Assembly: GCA_002471275.1 (NCBI GenBank)
Contig: DKPQ01000025.1
Location: 124,001-188,000 of the forward strand
Source of the DNA: Flammeovirgaceae bacterium UBA7330
GTDB taxonomy: Bacteria; Bacteroidota; Bacteroidia; Cytophagales; Cyclobacteriaceae
DNA length: 64,000 bases
Reading direction: 5' to 3'
Shown: piece by piece, positions 7,791-16,946 of the stretch
Layout of the letters: each line of letters opens with the position of its first letter
Position numbering within the stretch: the first letter of the stretch is position 1
Notes under the pieces: model-generated
The model's database searches: none
Seen by the model: only the letters and a program-made list of their open reading frames with translations
Told to the model about the DNA's origin: nothing
Program-made: the position numbers and the translations under genes

Positions 7791-9353
7791 TCAGGATTGC
7801 ACTTTGAAACTATCGTTACCGGTCAATAAAGCTTTGCCAAATCGACCTTCTTCCTCTACATTTTCCAGTTTGAGTACACCACGCGGACATACAGCAGCAC
7901 ATACTCCACATCCTACGCAAGAAGACCTGATAATGTTTTGGCCTCGCTGTGCATACCAACGGACATCAATTCCCATCTCGCAGTAGGTAGAACAGTTTCC
8001 ACAGGAGATACATTGCCCGCCATTTGTGGTAATCCTGAATTTTGATTTGAAGCGTTGGACAAGTCCGAGGTATGCCGCCAGTGGGCATCCAAACCGGCAC
8101 CATACGCGATTTCCCATCAATGGGTAAAAGCCCGTACCTATTACTCCGGAAAATATGGAGCCGATGAAAAAACCATACGGTTTCTGCAGTGTGCTGTATG
8201 TGTCAAGACCAAATAAACTGTAGGATCCTGTGAAATAAGTATATAAAACCCCACCTGTCATGATTATAGCAAATACCAGAACACCATGTACCAGCCAGCG
8301 TTCGATCTTCCAGGCTTTCAGGGATTTGTCTGATAGCTGCCTAAAGGGGTCCCCGGCTGTTTCAGCAAGGGCTCCACACCCGCATACCCATGAGCAATAC
8401 CATCTCTTGCCAAAAAAGAAGGTCATGACCGGGACACCAATTACGATAAGCATGATCCCCCAGATCAGCATGAAAATGCCAATGGTCCCTGATGATAACA
8501 AAGTATTTAGCTGGCTGTCATAAAAGAAATCGTAATCCAGCGGCCAGATATTCTTAAAGTCGAAGTAGGGTTGATTCAGGGCCATTAATATTTCAGGAAT
8601 AATGAATGCAAGGGCCAGTTGGAAGAAAGTGACTGAAAGGGTTTGAAGGATTTTGTATCTGCTGTGGCTGTATTTGATGATTTTCCTTACACCCATGACC
8701 AAAACAGCAAAACAGTAGATGAACCCATAGAGAAACCACTGACTGGCCTGGGCTGACGGAATGAAAATCTGCTTTACCGGATCCATCATGATGATCCAAT
8801 TGGTGATGTAGGCAGGGAAAAAATAAAGTAGAATATAGAACATGATTAAGAGTGCTCCAATCAATATTCCAATCCACCCGCGGTTGTTCAGGGCATTGTG
8901 GAAGATTCCATTGTTTTTTATTCCCGGAGGTCCCTGAAGCTTAGCTTGTGGAAGAATAAACATCAAGCTTCCAATGGTTCCCAGAATGAAGGTGAGAAAA
9001 AAGAAGAGTCCGGGATTTTGGATGATCGATCCTGAAGCAGAAGCCCGGATCAGGATAGAAGCATAATCATCAAATATTCTTTGATCCCACTTCTGTTGCG
9101 CTTCCTGTTCTTTATTATAGCGATCTATAGTGCCATTAATATGATTGACAAATGGGATGCTGAGCTCAAAGGTTTTTCCATAAATCTCAGACAGCTCAGG
9201 ACTGAGTACTTCCTGGTGCTCTGGTTTAACATGCTCACGGACAATTTCTCCTGTAAGTGTGTAGCCAGACATGAAAAACATGCCCAGGAAAATACCCAGG
9301 GAAATTAAAAAGAGGACTAATCCTGAAAATCTGATTACCTGCATCTGATTCAA
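7791..9353 (-). CDS. Membrane-bound polyferredoxin (NapH/NosR/CcoG-like 4Fe-4S protein)
   Basis: A 520-residue integral membrane electron carrier. The N-terminal half has several transmembrane helices and a loop of about 90 residues after the first helix. The C-terminal half carries a CSWVCGCG motif and a CRFGCPLAAY motif typical of the NapH/NosR/RdxA group, followed by two ferredoxin clusters, CISCGNCSTYC and CVGCGVCAAVCP. These would pass electrons across or along the membrane. The start overlaps the stop of the upstream FAD oxidoreductase gene by 4 bases, so the two are translated together and are probably partners in one redox chain. The terminal electron acceptor is not encoded nearby. 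Confidence 0.87.
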   Translation of the reverse strand: MNQMQVIRFSGLVLFLISLGIFLGMFFMSGYTLTGEIVREHVKPEHQEVLSPELSEIYGKTFELSIPFVNHINGTIDRYNKEQEAQQKWDQRIFDDYASILIRASASGSIIQNPGLFFFLTFILGTIGSLMFILPQAKLQGPPGIKNNGIFHNALNNRGWIGILIGALLIMFYILLYFFPAYITNWIIMMDPVKQIFIPSAQASQWFLYGFIYCFAVLVMGVRKIIKYSHSRYKILQTLSVTFFQLALAFIIPEILMALNQPYFDFKNIWPLDYDFFYDSQLNTLLSSGTIGIFMLIWGIMLIVIGVPVMTFFFGKRWYCSWVCGCGALAETAGDPFRQLSDKSLKAWKIERWLVHGVLVFAIIMTGGVLYTYFTGSYSLFGLDTYSTLQKPYGFFIGSIFSGVIGTGFYPLMGNRVWCRFGCPLAAYLGLVQRFKSKFRITTNGGQCISCGNCSTYCEMGIDVRWYAQRGQNIIRSSCVGCGVCAAVCPRGVLKLENVEEEGRFGKALLTGNDSFKVQS

Positions 9354-10675
9354 CTAAATATTTTTTCTAAAATTGATTTTTTCCTTACCGGGACACTGGA
9401 GTGATGTTCCCGATTGAATTTTTCCTGAATTTCTACATCCACTTCTTTGAAGAATTCAGGGTCAAACAACGATTTTTTTAGATTGGTGATGACTTTTTCT
9501 ATTTTTTCTCCGGAGCTGATCCATTCATCCCACACTTCATGTCGAAACCTGATACCCAAAGCGTCCATTCCCAGGACTTGCATCGAATTGGAATCAAAAA
9601 CTATTCTTACACCTTTTTTACCAAATAGGTCTTCCCAGTAAAAACTTTTTTCATTGGATTTCGGGTTGGGGTTTACCTGTCCATACACCTGGTATTCAAT
9701 ATCAAAAAACTTGGCTGAATTGAACCATACGCCTGGCTTATACGCTGTTTTGTTTCCAAGGATTGATTGGGCGACTGTTTCTCCCATCATTCTTCCGGCA
9801 TACCAAACTGCTTCGATGGGCTTTCTGTGTTGTAGCGGTTCCCGAACCTGCGTACAGTCACCAATGGCATAAACGTCCGGTATATTCGTTTCCAGGAATT
9901 CATTTACCAGGATCCCCCTATCCACCTGAAGTTTAGTATCTCTCAGAAAATCTATGTTGGGTGATACTCCAACAGTCAACCCAACAAATTGACAATCTAT
10001 CACATCACCAGATTTCGTTTTCACACCTTTTACTTTCCCGTGTCCATCATCAAGGATCTGATCAAGTTCCGTGCTGAGTCTCAGGTCAATACCATATTCC
10101 CGAATATGTCGGTTAATCATTTCTGATTCTTCCGGAGGCAAAACAATATCCCAGAAACTTGCTTCCCGGACTAAAAAAGTGACCGGTATATGCCTTGAAT
10201 GCAGCATTTCTACCATCTCAATGCCGATCAACCCACCACCAACAACCACGGCGTGATCAATGTTTTGGGTGTTGGATTCCATCGATTCCAGGTCCTGATA
10301 GCTGTATAATCCCTGTACCCCCTCCAGGTTCTGTCCCGGCCATCCGAACTTGTTGGATTTCGATCCGGTGGCAATGATCAATTGATCATAGTTTATATCA
10401 TCTGTATCCAGGTGAAGTATTTTCTTGTCAAAATCAATTGCCTGGACCCATCCTTTCACCAGGTCGATCTTATTTTTTGTCCAGAACCAATCTTCATACG
10501 GTTTAGTGTGTTCATATTTCATGTGGCCCATGTAGATATACATGAGGGCTGTTCTGGAAAAAAAATGATCCGTTTCCCCGGAAATGACGGTAATTCGGTC
10601 ATTGGATTTTTTTCTGATGTGCCGGGCGGCAGTTATTCCGGCTATGCCATTACCAATGATCACAATATTTTTCAT
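9350..10675 (-). CDS. FAD-dependent NAD(P)H oxidoreductase (nitrite reductase/rubredoxin reductase-like)
   Basis: A 441-residue two-dinucleotide-binding flavoprotein. The FAD site IVIIGNGIAGITAARHI begins at residue 4, the NAD(P)H site AVVVGGGLIGIEMVEML lies near residue 145, and the second FAD-contact motif DVYAIGDCTQV is near 270. Family members pass electrons from NAD(P)H to iron-sulfur proteins. A C-terminal extension of about 120 residues beyond the usual reductase core is unassigned. The 4-base overlap with the polyferredoxin gene suggests that this enzyme feeds that membrane carrier. It is the first gene of the unit. Confidence 0.88.
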   Translation of the reverse strand: MKNIVIIGNGIAGITAARHIRKKSNDRITVISGETDHFFSRTALMYIYMGHMKYEHTKPYEDWFWTKNKIDLVKGWVQAIDFDKKILHLDTDDINYDQLIIATGSKSNKFGWPGQNLEGVQGLYSYQDLESMESNTQNIDHAVVVGGGLIGIEMVEMLHSRHIPVTFLVREASFWDIVLPPEESEMINRHIREYGIDLRLSTELDQILDDGHGKVKGVKTKSGDVIDCQFVGLTVGVSPNIDFLRDTKLQVDRGILVNEFLETNIPDVYAIGDCTQVREPLQHRKPIEAVWYAGRMMGETVAQSILGNKTAYKPGVWFNSAKFFDIEYQVYGQVNPNPKSNEKSFYWEDLFGKKGVRIVFDSNSMQVLGMDALGIRFRHEVWDEWISSGEKIEKVITNLKKSLFDPEFFKEVDVEIQEKFNREHHSSVPVRKKSILEKIFS

Positions 10676-10807
10676 ACATTTCTAAGTTACCGCAATTCCC
10701 TTTAAGTCTGTGGCATTCTTTCCCAACGTATGTCTTGATGATGTGGTTTGTCAATCATTTGACATTTGAAACTTAACTGGTGCTGATCAATATGCGTTTA
10801 GAGAGAT

Positions 10808-11503
10808 ATGAAGAAATTGATGGTTATCCTTCTGTATGCTTATTCTACACAATTGGTCGGACAGTCATTTTTTGATGAGGCAGATCGATTTTTTAATCAG
10901 TTTGTGAAAAACGGATTGGTGAAGTATGACCTACTCAAAAAAGAAAGGTCCTCATTAGATAACCTGGTCGAAAAGATTGGTGCATTTAATTTTGAAAGTG
11001 CGTCAGATGTTGAAAAAAAAGCTTTCCTGATCAATACTTACAATATTTTAGTCATCCACCATGTCATGACAAATTACCCTGCAGAAGGTCCGCTGAAGAT
11101 CGATGGATTTTTTAATAAGCTGAAAGCAAAGGTGGCAGGGATGGACCTGACGCTTGATGAAATAGAAAAAGAGCGGCTATTCAGGACTTTTCCTGATGAG
11201 CGGCTACATTTTGTATTGGTATGTGCTGCTGTCGGCTGCCCACCACTAGCTGATTTTGCATTTCGTCCGGATGGGTTGGAAAAACAGCTATCGGATCGCA
11301 CTACCTATGTTTTGAACTTTCCCACCTTCATTCGGGTTACTAAAAATGTAGTACAGGTATCAAAGATATTTGCGTGGTATGAGGGTGATTTTTTAGAAAA
11401 AAGTGAATCTGTACTATCCTATGTAGACCAGTATCATACCCAAAACCTTATTGGGAAAAAGTTGTTGTATTATGAATACGACTGGAGGTTGAATAAATAT
11501 TAA
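10808..11503 (+). CDS. DUF547 domain protein, secreted
   Basis: A 231-residue protein with a signal peptide (MKKLMVILLYAYSTQLVGQ) and the DUF547 core: KAFLINTYNILVIHHVM near residue 80 and HFVLVCAAVGCPPL near 135, the latter containing the family's conserved cysteine pattern. The function of DUF547 is not established. It is the first plus-strand gene after a run of minus-strand genes and stands alone, followed by a strong bidirectional terminator. Confidence 0.88.
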   Translation: MKKLMVILLYAYSTQLVGQSFFDEADRFFNQFVKNGLVKYDLLKKERSSLDNLVEKIGAFNFESASDVEKKAFLINTYNILVIHHVMTNYPAEGPLKIDGFFNKLKAKVAGMDLTLDEIEKERLFRTFPDERLHFVLVCAAVGCPPLADFAFRPDGLEKQLSDRTTYVLNFPTFIRVTKNVVQVSKIFAWYEGDFLEKSESVLSYVDQYHTQNLIGKKLLYYEYDWRLNKY

Positions 11504-11570
11504 AGGCAGTGATGGGTTACTGGTAATTTTTTTTGAATTAGGTTAAGTTAGGTTGAGATCCCATCATTAG

Positions 11571-11600
11571 AAGCTCCGCACCCTGCGGAGCTTTGCTTTT
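11571..11600. terminator. Bidirectional Rho-independent terminator
   Basis: AAGCTCCGCA (11571-11580) and TGCGGAGCTT (11584-11593) form a perfect 10-bp stem with a 3-base loop, followed by TGCTTTT. It lies between the converging DUF547 gene (ends 11503) and btuD (ends 11599) and can serve both. Confidence 0.88.
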
Positions 11601-12582
11601 ATATGGAGGATAAGTTTTTCAATAAAGTCTCTATACTTTTTACCTCTAGCTTTTTCTTGTCTTGGAGGATCTTAAAGTGATTTTTGGCACTACAGATTAT
11701 TTCCACTTTTTGCTTTTCGTCCTTTACTATATATCCTTTTCGCTTCAGTGCCATGGTTACCCAGAATTTAGTTTCAGGGTCTCCGGAGACACTCACTGAT
11801 GGGCCTTTTTGATCAAAATTTATCGTTCCACTGATCATATCATATCCATATTGATCGAGATAAAGGCTTTTTTGTAGTGTTCCGTCCAGGATCAGGTCTT
11901 CGGGTACGCCTTCGTTGGTGTCTTCATTAAAATTGAACAATAGCAGCCTGTCAGAAAGTTGTGTGCTTACCTGAAGATCATGGGTAGAAATGAGAATTCC
12001 CTTGCCCTGGCTGGCAATCTTTTTTAGCAACATCATCACCTCAATTTTGTTGTTCAGGTCAAGATGTGATGCAGGCTCGTCGAGAATGATGAGTGCTGTC
12101 TCCTGAGCCAGTGCCCTGGCAATCATTACTTTTTGAAGTTGTCCATCGCTGAGTTCATACAGCTTCCTGTTGGCGATATAGTTGAGGTGGGTTTCATTGA
12201 GCGCCCACTCTATTACCTCCTTGTCCCTGGGACTCAAGACACCGATCCAGTTGGAGTAGGGATGTCGTGAGATGGAAATCAACTCTATGGGCGTAATATT
12301 GAAGTTGAATGGTTTTTCTGTGAGCACAAGGCTCATTTTCTGAGCAAGATCGCCTGACGAGATCCCGCTTAGATCCTGCTCCCCATATTGTACTGAGCCG
12401 CTGATTGGATCCAGCAGACCGGCCAGTGTCTTGATAAAAGTGGTTTTCCCAACCCCATTTTGTCCCATCAGAGAAATAATTTCTCCTTCGTTGATCGCCA
12501 GGTTAATATCTTTTTGAAGGATCTTACTTTCCGGACCTTTCCCGTAGCCAATGCTCAACGATTTGGTATTCAGGAGGCTCAT
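11599..12582 (-). CDS. btuD: ABC transporter ATP-binding protein, vitamin B12 uptake type
   Basis: A 327-residue cytoplasmic ATPase. Walker A is GQNGVGKTT (about residues 39-47), the signature motif is LSDGQLQKVMIARALAQ, Walker B is LIILDEP, and the switch His is in LISTHD. The order follows FecE/BtuD ATPases. About 70-80 extra C-terminal residues follow the normal nucleotide-binding domain (from about DQYGYDMIS on) and have no recognised function. It overlaps the permease gene by 4 bases and is the last gene of btuF-btuC-btuD. The B12 assignment comes from the adjacent riboswitch and btuB/btuG; the family also serves haem and siderophores. Confidence 0.88.
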   Translation of the reverse strand: MSLLNTKSLSIGYGKGPESKILQKDINLAINEGEIISLMGQNGVGKTTFIKTLAGLLDPISGSVQYGEQDLSGISSGDLAQKMSLVLTEKPFNFNITPIELISISRHPYSNWIGVLSPRDKEVIEWALNETHLNYIANRKLYELSDGQLQKVMIARALAQETALIILDEPASHLDLNNKIEVMMLLKKIASQGKGILISTHDLQVSTQLSDRLLLFNFNEDTNEGVPEDLILDGTLQKSLYLDQYGYDMISGTINFDQKGPSVSVSGDPETKFWVTMALKRKGYIVKDEKQKVEIICSAKNHFKILQDKKKLEVKSIETLLKNLSSI

Positions 12583-13643
12583 GTGTTGAAGGAATAACCC
12601 AGGTTTTTCTTCCTGATGAGCAGGTAAATGACAAATGGAGCTCCTATCAAAGAAGTCACTGCGTTGATGGGAAGTGTGGCACCAAATCCGGGCAGCTGAG
12701 AAATAGCGTCAAACAACAACATCAAGGTAGCTCCAAATAAAATCAGGACCGGTGTCAGCAGCAGATGATTGCTTGTGTTGAACAACATCCTGGTGAGGTG
12801 TGGCATAGCTACACCGAAAAATGCAATGGGACCACAAAAGGCTGTGACGGTACCAGCCAGTACGCTCGTATTGATGATGATCAGCAAACGGGTCCTTTTG
12901 ATGTTTAACCCCAGGCTACGTGCGTAATTCTCTCCCAGCAATAAAGCATTGAGCTGTTTTGACAATAGGATAGAGGCAATGAGACCGAGCCCGAGAATGG
13001 GTATAAATACACCCAGTTCTTTCCATGATAAACTACCCAGGTTACCAAATGACCAGAGCACATAGGCCTGGATATTTTCAGCCTGACTGAAAAATTGAAG
13101 TATGCTTACCAGTGCTCCCGAGGCAGTGCCAAACATCAATCCAATGATCAGCAATGAAACACTATCCTTGATGCGCGAGGCTACGACCGCAATCACCAGC
13201 AGTACCAGAAATGATCCCAGGCCTGCTGAAACTACCAGCAGCCAGCTTCTGCCAATGCCTGTGACGCTTAAGAATCCTCCAAAATAGAAACCGAGAAAGA
13301 TCACCAGGGCAACACCCAGCCCCGCACCGGAACTAATGCCCAATATATAAGGCCCTGCCAATGGATTTCTGAAAAGGGTTTGCATTTGAAGTCCACTTAC
13401 ACCCAGGGCGCTCCCCACAAAAATGGCTGTCAGTGCCTTAGGCATTCTAAAGTTTGCCAGGATAAGGTCCCAGCTTTCGCTGGTAGTTTCACTCCCGCTG
13501 ATGAATAGAAAGACATCCTTTATGGGGATAAGCACAGAGCCCAGGCTGATGTTGATAATGAAGCACAGAATAAAGGCAATACCTATCCCAATAAGGATTT
13601 TCAACCATTTTGATTTTGATTCTTCAAAATATTGATGGATCAT
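12579..13643 (-). CDS. btuC: FecCD/BtuC-family ABC transporter permease
   Basis: A 354-residue inner-membrane permease with about ten hydrophobic helices. Family blocks include RMPKALTAIFVGSALGVSGLQMQTLFRNPLA split over two helices near residue 75 to 100, GISSGAGLGVA, and FGVAMPHLTRML near 280, which contacts the ATPase. It forms the channel of the B12/siderophore-class importer. It overlaps both neighbours by 4 bases (13640-13643 with btuF and 12579-12582 with btuD), so the three subunits are tightly coupled. Confidence 0.9.
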   Translation of the reverse strand: MIHQYFEESKSKWLKILIGIGIAFILCFIINISLGSVLIPIKDVFLFISGSETTSESWDLILANFRMPKALTAIFVGSALGVSGLQMQTLFRNPLAGPYILGISSGAGLGVALVIFLGFYFGGFLSVTGIGRSWLLVVSAGLGSFLVLLVIAVVASRIKDSVSLLIIGLMFGTASGALVSILQFFSQAENIQAYVLWSFGNLGSLSWKELGVFIPILGLGLIASILLSKQLNALLLGENYARSLGLNIKRTRLLIIINTSVLAGTVTAFCGPIAFFGVAMPHLTRMLFNTSNHLLLTPVLILFGATLMLLFDAISQLPGFGATLPINAVTSLIGAPFVIYLLIRKKNLGYSFNT

Positions 13644-14701
13644 GGGAGTTGCTCAAAATAATAGGTTTCATAATCGGGTAGCAGCTCAGGATGAATGATT
13701 TTGATCATATCTGCAAGGACACGATCAGGCCGGGCATATCCTGATTCAAAAATATCATAACCTCCTTTATCCCCAATTCTCTTGCTGTAGTTATAGATCT
13801 GGTCATGCTTGAATGCATCGAACTGAGCATACCTGCTATCCTGATCGGCCAGTTCTTCTTTGGTCTGAAATGTAGCTACGCCAATCCAGAAATCAGCTTC
13901 TTTGGCTTCTTCGAAAACATATTCAAATCCAAGCTCCAGCCACCCGGTCTTTTCATTGTCATCCAGAAAATATTGTCCGCCAGCATCATTGAAAAACTGA
14001 GCTGACCAGTTTTTGCCCCCCGGAAGAAACCAGATATCACCATACAATACACCACTTAGGATCTCCGGACGCACCGCTACATTTTTGGTAAGGTTCACCA
14101 GAGAATCATAGTTAGACTCGATCACATCAAAAATTGAATCGGCTTCTGATTGTTTGTGGAAGAAAGCTCCAAAGAATTTGATCCACTCGGCACGGCCCAA
14201 AGTAGATGTTTCCAGAAAGTCTGAATTATAGACAACAGGGATTCCCGATTCTTCCAGCTTATCCAATACAGTGGATTCATTGCCCATATCAAAGGCAAAT
14301 ACAAGATCAGGGTCTAAGCCGATAATCATTTCAAGATTCAAACTTCCTTCGCCCCCCACATCCTTTATCGATCCGTCATCAACGCTTTTACGAATATTTT
14401 CTGAAGTAATGTATTGGGTGCCAGGAAAACCAACCAGGGTATTTGCAACATCAAGAAGTTCCAGAAAGGGAAGGTGAGTGGTTGATGTGCAGATGATCTT
14501 TTTGGGGGTCTCCCTAATCTCATACGTAATTTCCTTCGCTGCACCCGGCCATGGCTCCAATACGGATACAGAATTGTCATAAAGCCTGAATTTTTTAGCA
14601 TACTCAATAGCGACCGGCTCAAGTTGAGTGTCGTCGACAACCTTTTGTTTGGGTTGACATGCAATAGCCAGGAGCACAATAAGGGGAATGATAATCCTCA
14701 T
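13640..14701 (-). CDS. btuF: Substrate-binding lipoprotein of the B12-type ABC importer
   Basis: A 353-residue lipoprotein. The signal ends in a lipobox with Cys15 (LLAIAC). The mature part is a class III periplasmic binding protein: ICTSTTHLPFLELLDVANTLVGFPG, then LNLEMIIGLDPDLVFAFD and LDKLEESGIPVVYN, matching BtuF/FhuD-like folds. It would capture the ligand in the periplasm and deliver it to BtuC. It is the first gene of the minus-strand operon, starting about 90 bases from the divergent riboswitch promoter. Its own upstream region shows no riboswitch on the minus strand. B12 specificity is inferred from context. Confidence 0.85.
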   Translation of the reverse strand: MRIIIPLIVLLAIACQPKQKVVDDTQLEPVAIEYAKKFRLYDNSVSVLEPWPGAAKEITYEIRETPKKIICTSTTHLPFLELLDVANTLVGFPGTQYITSENIRKSVDDGSIKDVGGEGSLNLEMIIGLDPDLVFAFDMGNESTVLDKLEESGIPVVYNSDFLETSTLGRAEWIKFFGAFFHKQSEADSIFDVIESNYDSLVNLTKNVAVRPEILSGVLYGDIWFLPGGKNWSAQFFNDAGGQYFLDDNEKTGWLELGFEYVFEEAKEADFWIGVATFQTKEELADQDSRYAQFDAFKHDQIYNYSKRIGDKGGYDIFESGYARPDRVLADMIKIIHPELLPDYETYYFEQLP

Positions 14702-14793
14702 GAGCCAAAATTGTGGAAAAAAAGTAAAGTTTCATCCAATTCAAATTTTTAGTTGTTTTTACCCACCCGATTTCTGCGATTTGATTATTTCGC

Positions 14794-14801
14794 TACCTTT
14801 G
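14794..14801 (+). promoter_or_regulatory. -7 promoter element for the cobalamin riboswitch transcript
   Basis: TACCTTTG is a perfect TAnnTTTG match, placed about 5 bases before the first bases of the riboswitch. The -33 region is weak (TTTCTG near 14771). The predicted transcription start falls near 14805, exactly where the aptamer begins, which supports the call. Confidence 0.55.
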
Positions 14802-14805
14802 TCCC

Positions 14806-14995
14806 GATTGTGGTTCCCTGCTGTATGCCATACACCAGGGATTAAAAGGGAATCCGGTGATCGATATGAGAATCCGGAGCTGTCCCCGCAACTGTAAGTC
14901 CATTTCTATGGCTCGATCTACAAATCCACTGTCTCGATGTGTCGGGGCGGGAAGGAAGTCGAGTTTCGGACAAGCCAGGAGACCTGCCTCATTCA
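14806..14995 (+). promoter_or_regulatory. Cobalamin (B12) riboswitch
   Basis: The canonical elements appear in order: an opening GGTTCCC arm followed by a hairpin (CCCTG 14816-14820 / CAGGG 14836-14840), TTAAAAGGGAATCCGGTG around 14842-14859, AATCCGGAGCTGTCCCCGC then AACTGTAA (14871-14897), a variable arm, and the B12 box GCCAGGAGACCTGCC (14974-14988). It lies in the 5' leader of btuB and should turn off btuB-btuG when adenosylcobalamin or a related form is abundant. The following 110 bases before the TTG start would hold the expression platform. No U-tract terminator is seen, so control of translation initiation is more likely. Confidence 0.95.
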
Positions 14996-15104
14996 TTTAT
15001 TCCGAGCTTCGGGCGAAAGCAAAGGGCGTGATCAACCGATGGGTTAACCACACTTAAGTTTTTCCGATGGCTTTGAATTGAAGAAATTTTAATTCATAGG
15101 TCCG

Positions 15105-16946
15105 TTGAGATATTTATTTACAGTTGTACTTGGCTTTATCTCACTCTTTGTGAGTGCACAGGAGGATACTGTTTACCTGTCTGAGGTAGCCGTAGATGGA
15201 GATCCAATCCACGCATTTGTGGTAGGAGGCACCCTTCAAAAAGTAGATTTGAGTGAGCATGAGGTGAATCTCTCCGATGCGTTATCCAGGAGTGGAGGCA
15301 TCTATTTTAAGTCCTATGGCAATCTGCAGCTTTCGACCATTTCGATGCGAGGTACCTCTGCCTCACAGACCAACGTATTGTGGCATGGGATTCCTGTCAA
15401 CTATCCCACACTGGGTCAATTGGATTTTAGCCAATGGTCGGTGTGGCTGTTGTCGTCGATCGAGCTTCAACCGGGGAGTGGGGGTGCACTTTTTGGGAGT
15501 GGCTCTATTGGGGGGACGGTTTTGCTGGACTCGGATATTGACCTGAAGAACCAAAAGCCAGGGTTCACATTGCGAGGTGATGTCGGGAGCTATGGGTACT
15601 CATTTTTGGGCGCAAAAGCGAACTACTCAATCGGAAAGGTCGCGAGTCAAACAAGGATTTATCGAACGGGTATTAAGAATAACTTCTCCTATATATATAA
15701 TGGTGTAGAACACAAGCAGGAAAATGCAGCGGTGGCTGATATGGGACTTCGACAAACGCTGCAATGGGAACTAAAAAGTCATCAACTTTCACTGGATGGA
15801 ATTTTCACGACCAATGACCGTGAAATCCAGCCTGTAAAGGGTAGCTCTTCAGAAAACCAGTTGGAAACCGGAAATATTAGAGTGGCTTTATCACACCGAT
15901 ATGAGCATGCCACTGGCAGCTTGAATACTTCGCTGGGATTTATCAGCAACAGGACCCTGTATAATAAGGAGCAGGAAACCATAGTTCATCAATACTCCAT
16001 GGTTTCTACTTATGTTTTTGATCTGGGGTCACGAATTTTAGGCAGGGTCGGAATCAATGGAAACGTTTTCCGTGCACAATCAGATAGTTTTAATGAAAAC
16101 CTTACAGATGTGAGAACAGGGTTGTTTGCTTCGTTTTCGGCTCCAATCACTCATTTCTGGAAAGTGACGATCAATGCCAGGCAATCAATTTTCAGGAACC
16201 AGTTTCCTTTTAACCCTTCTATCAATCAGCAGATCAATCTTTTTAGTGACACAAAAAACAGGCTGAAACTTACTCAGAGTATCTCCACCGGGTTTCGTAT
16301 CCCTACCCTCAATGACCTCTACTGGAACCCGGGCGGGAATCCGGACCTGGAGCCGGAAAGAAGTATGAATACAGAGGCAGGACTGAGGTGGGAATCAGGA
16401 ATAGATGATATGGAATGGGGTGTTTCTCTGAATGTATTTAAAATGTGGGCCAAAGATTATATTCTTTGGCGGCCAGGCGGAGATGGTATTTGGTCACCAG
16501 AGAATATCCGTGAAGTTCATTCAGGAGGAGTAGAATATAAAGGAAGGATAACTTTTAGGACAGGATCTTTTACTCATAAAATAGCAGGATCATATTCATT
16601 GACCAGGTCATTAAATCAAACCGGGACCAACTCAGGGAATCAGCTGCCATATGTTCCGATCCATCAGGGGACCCTGAACATAATATCTACATTGTCGGAT
16701 TGGTCGCTGGATTTAAATACAAGTTATACGGATAGAAGATATACCACCCTTGACAATGCGCTGGTACAATCTGTCGATGGCTTTTTTCTCATGAATATGG
16801 GAATTGAAAAACAATTTACTATGGAAAGCTGGACCTTGGGCCTGGGAGTGAGAGCAAATAATCTGCTGGATAATGATTATGAAAACCTCATCAATCTGGC
16901 CATGCCCGGAAGAAACTATCAAATAAATATGCTGATTAAACGATGA
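15105..16946 (+). CDS. btuB: TonB-dependent outer-membrane receptor, cobalamin transporter BtuB type
   Basis: A 613-residue receptor. A signal peptide (MRYLFTVVLGFISLFVSAQ) is followed by a plug domain (DALSRSGGIYFKSYG, ISMRGTSASQTNVLWHGIPV, IELQPGSGGALFGSGSIGG) and a 22-strand-type barrel. It lacks the N-terminal carboxypeptidase-like domain of SusC receptors. It starts with TTG: the preceding ATG frame closes at once, and the signal peptide begins exactly at this codon. Placement directly after a cobalamin riboswitch and next to btuFCD identifies the ligand as a corrinoid. It overlaps the downstream lipoprotein gene by 4 bases. Confidence 0.92.
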   Translation: MRYLFTVVLGFISLFVSAQEDTVYLSEVAVDGDPIHAFVVGGTLQKVDLSEHEVNLSDALSRSGGIYFKSYGNLQLSTISMRGTSASQTNVLWHGIPVNYPTLGQLDFSQWSVWLLSSIELQPGSGGALFGSGSIGGTVLLDSDIDLKNQKPGFTLRGDVGSYGYSFLGAKANYSIGKVASQTRIYRTGIKNNFSYIYNGVEHKQENAAVADMGLRQTLQWELKSHQLSLDGIFTTNDREIQPVKGSSSENQLETGNIRVALSHRYEHATGSLNTSLGFISNRTLYNKEQETIVHQYSMVSTYVFDLGSRILGRVGINGNVFRAQSDSFNENLTDVRTGLFASFSAPITHFWKVTINARQSIFRNQFPFNPSINQQINLFSDTKNRLKLTQSISTGFRIPTLNDLYWNPGGNPDLEPERSMNTEAGLRWESGIDDMEWGVSLNVFKMWAKDYILWRPGGDGIWSPENIREVHSGGVEYKGRITFRTGSFTHKIAGSYSLTRSLNQTGTNSGNQLPYVPIHQGTLNIISTLSDWSLDLNTSYTDRRYTTLDNALVQSVDGFFLMNMGIEKQFTMESWTLGLGVRANNLLDNDYENLINLAMPGRNYQINMLIKR

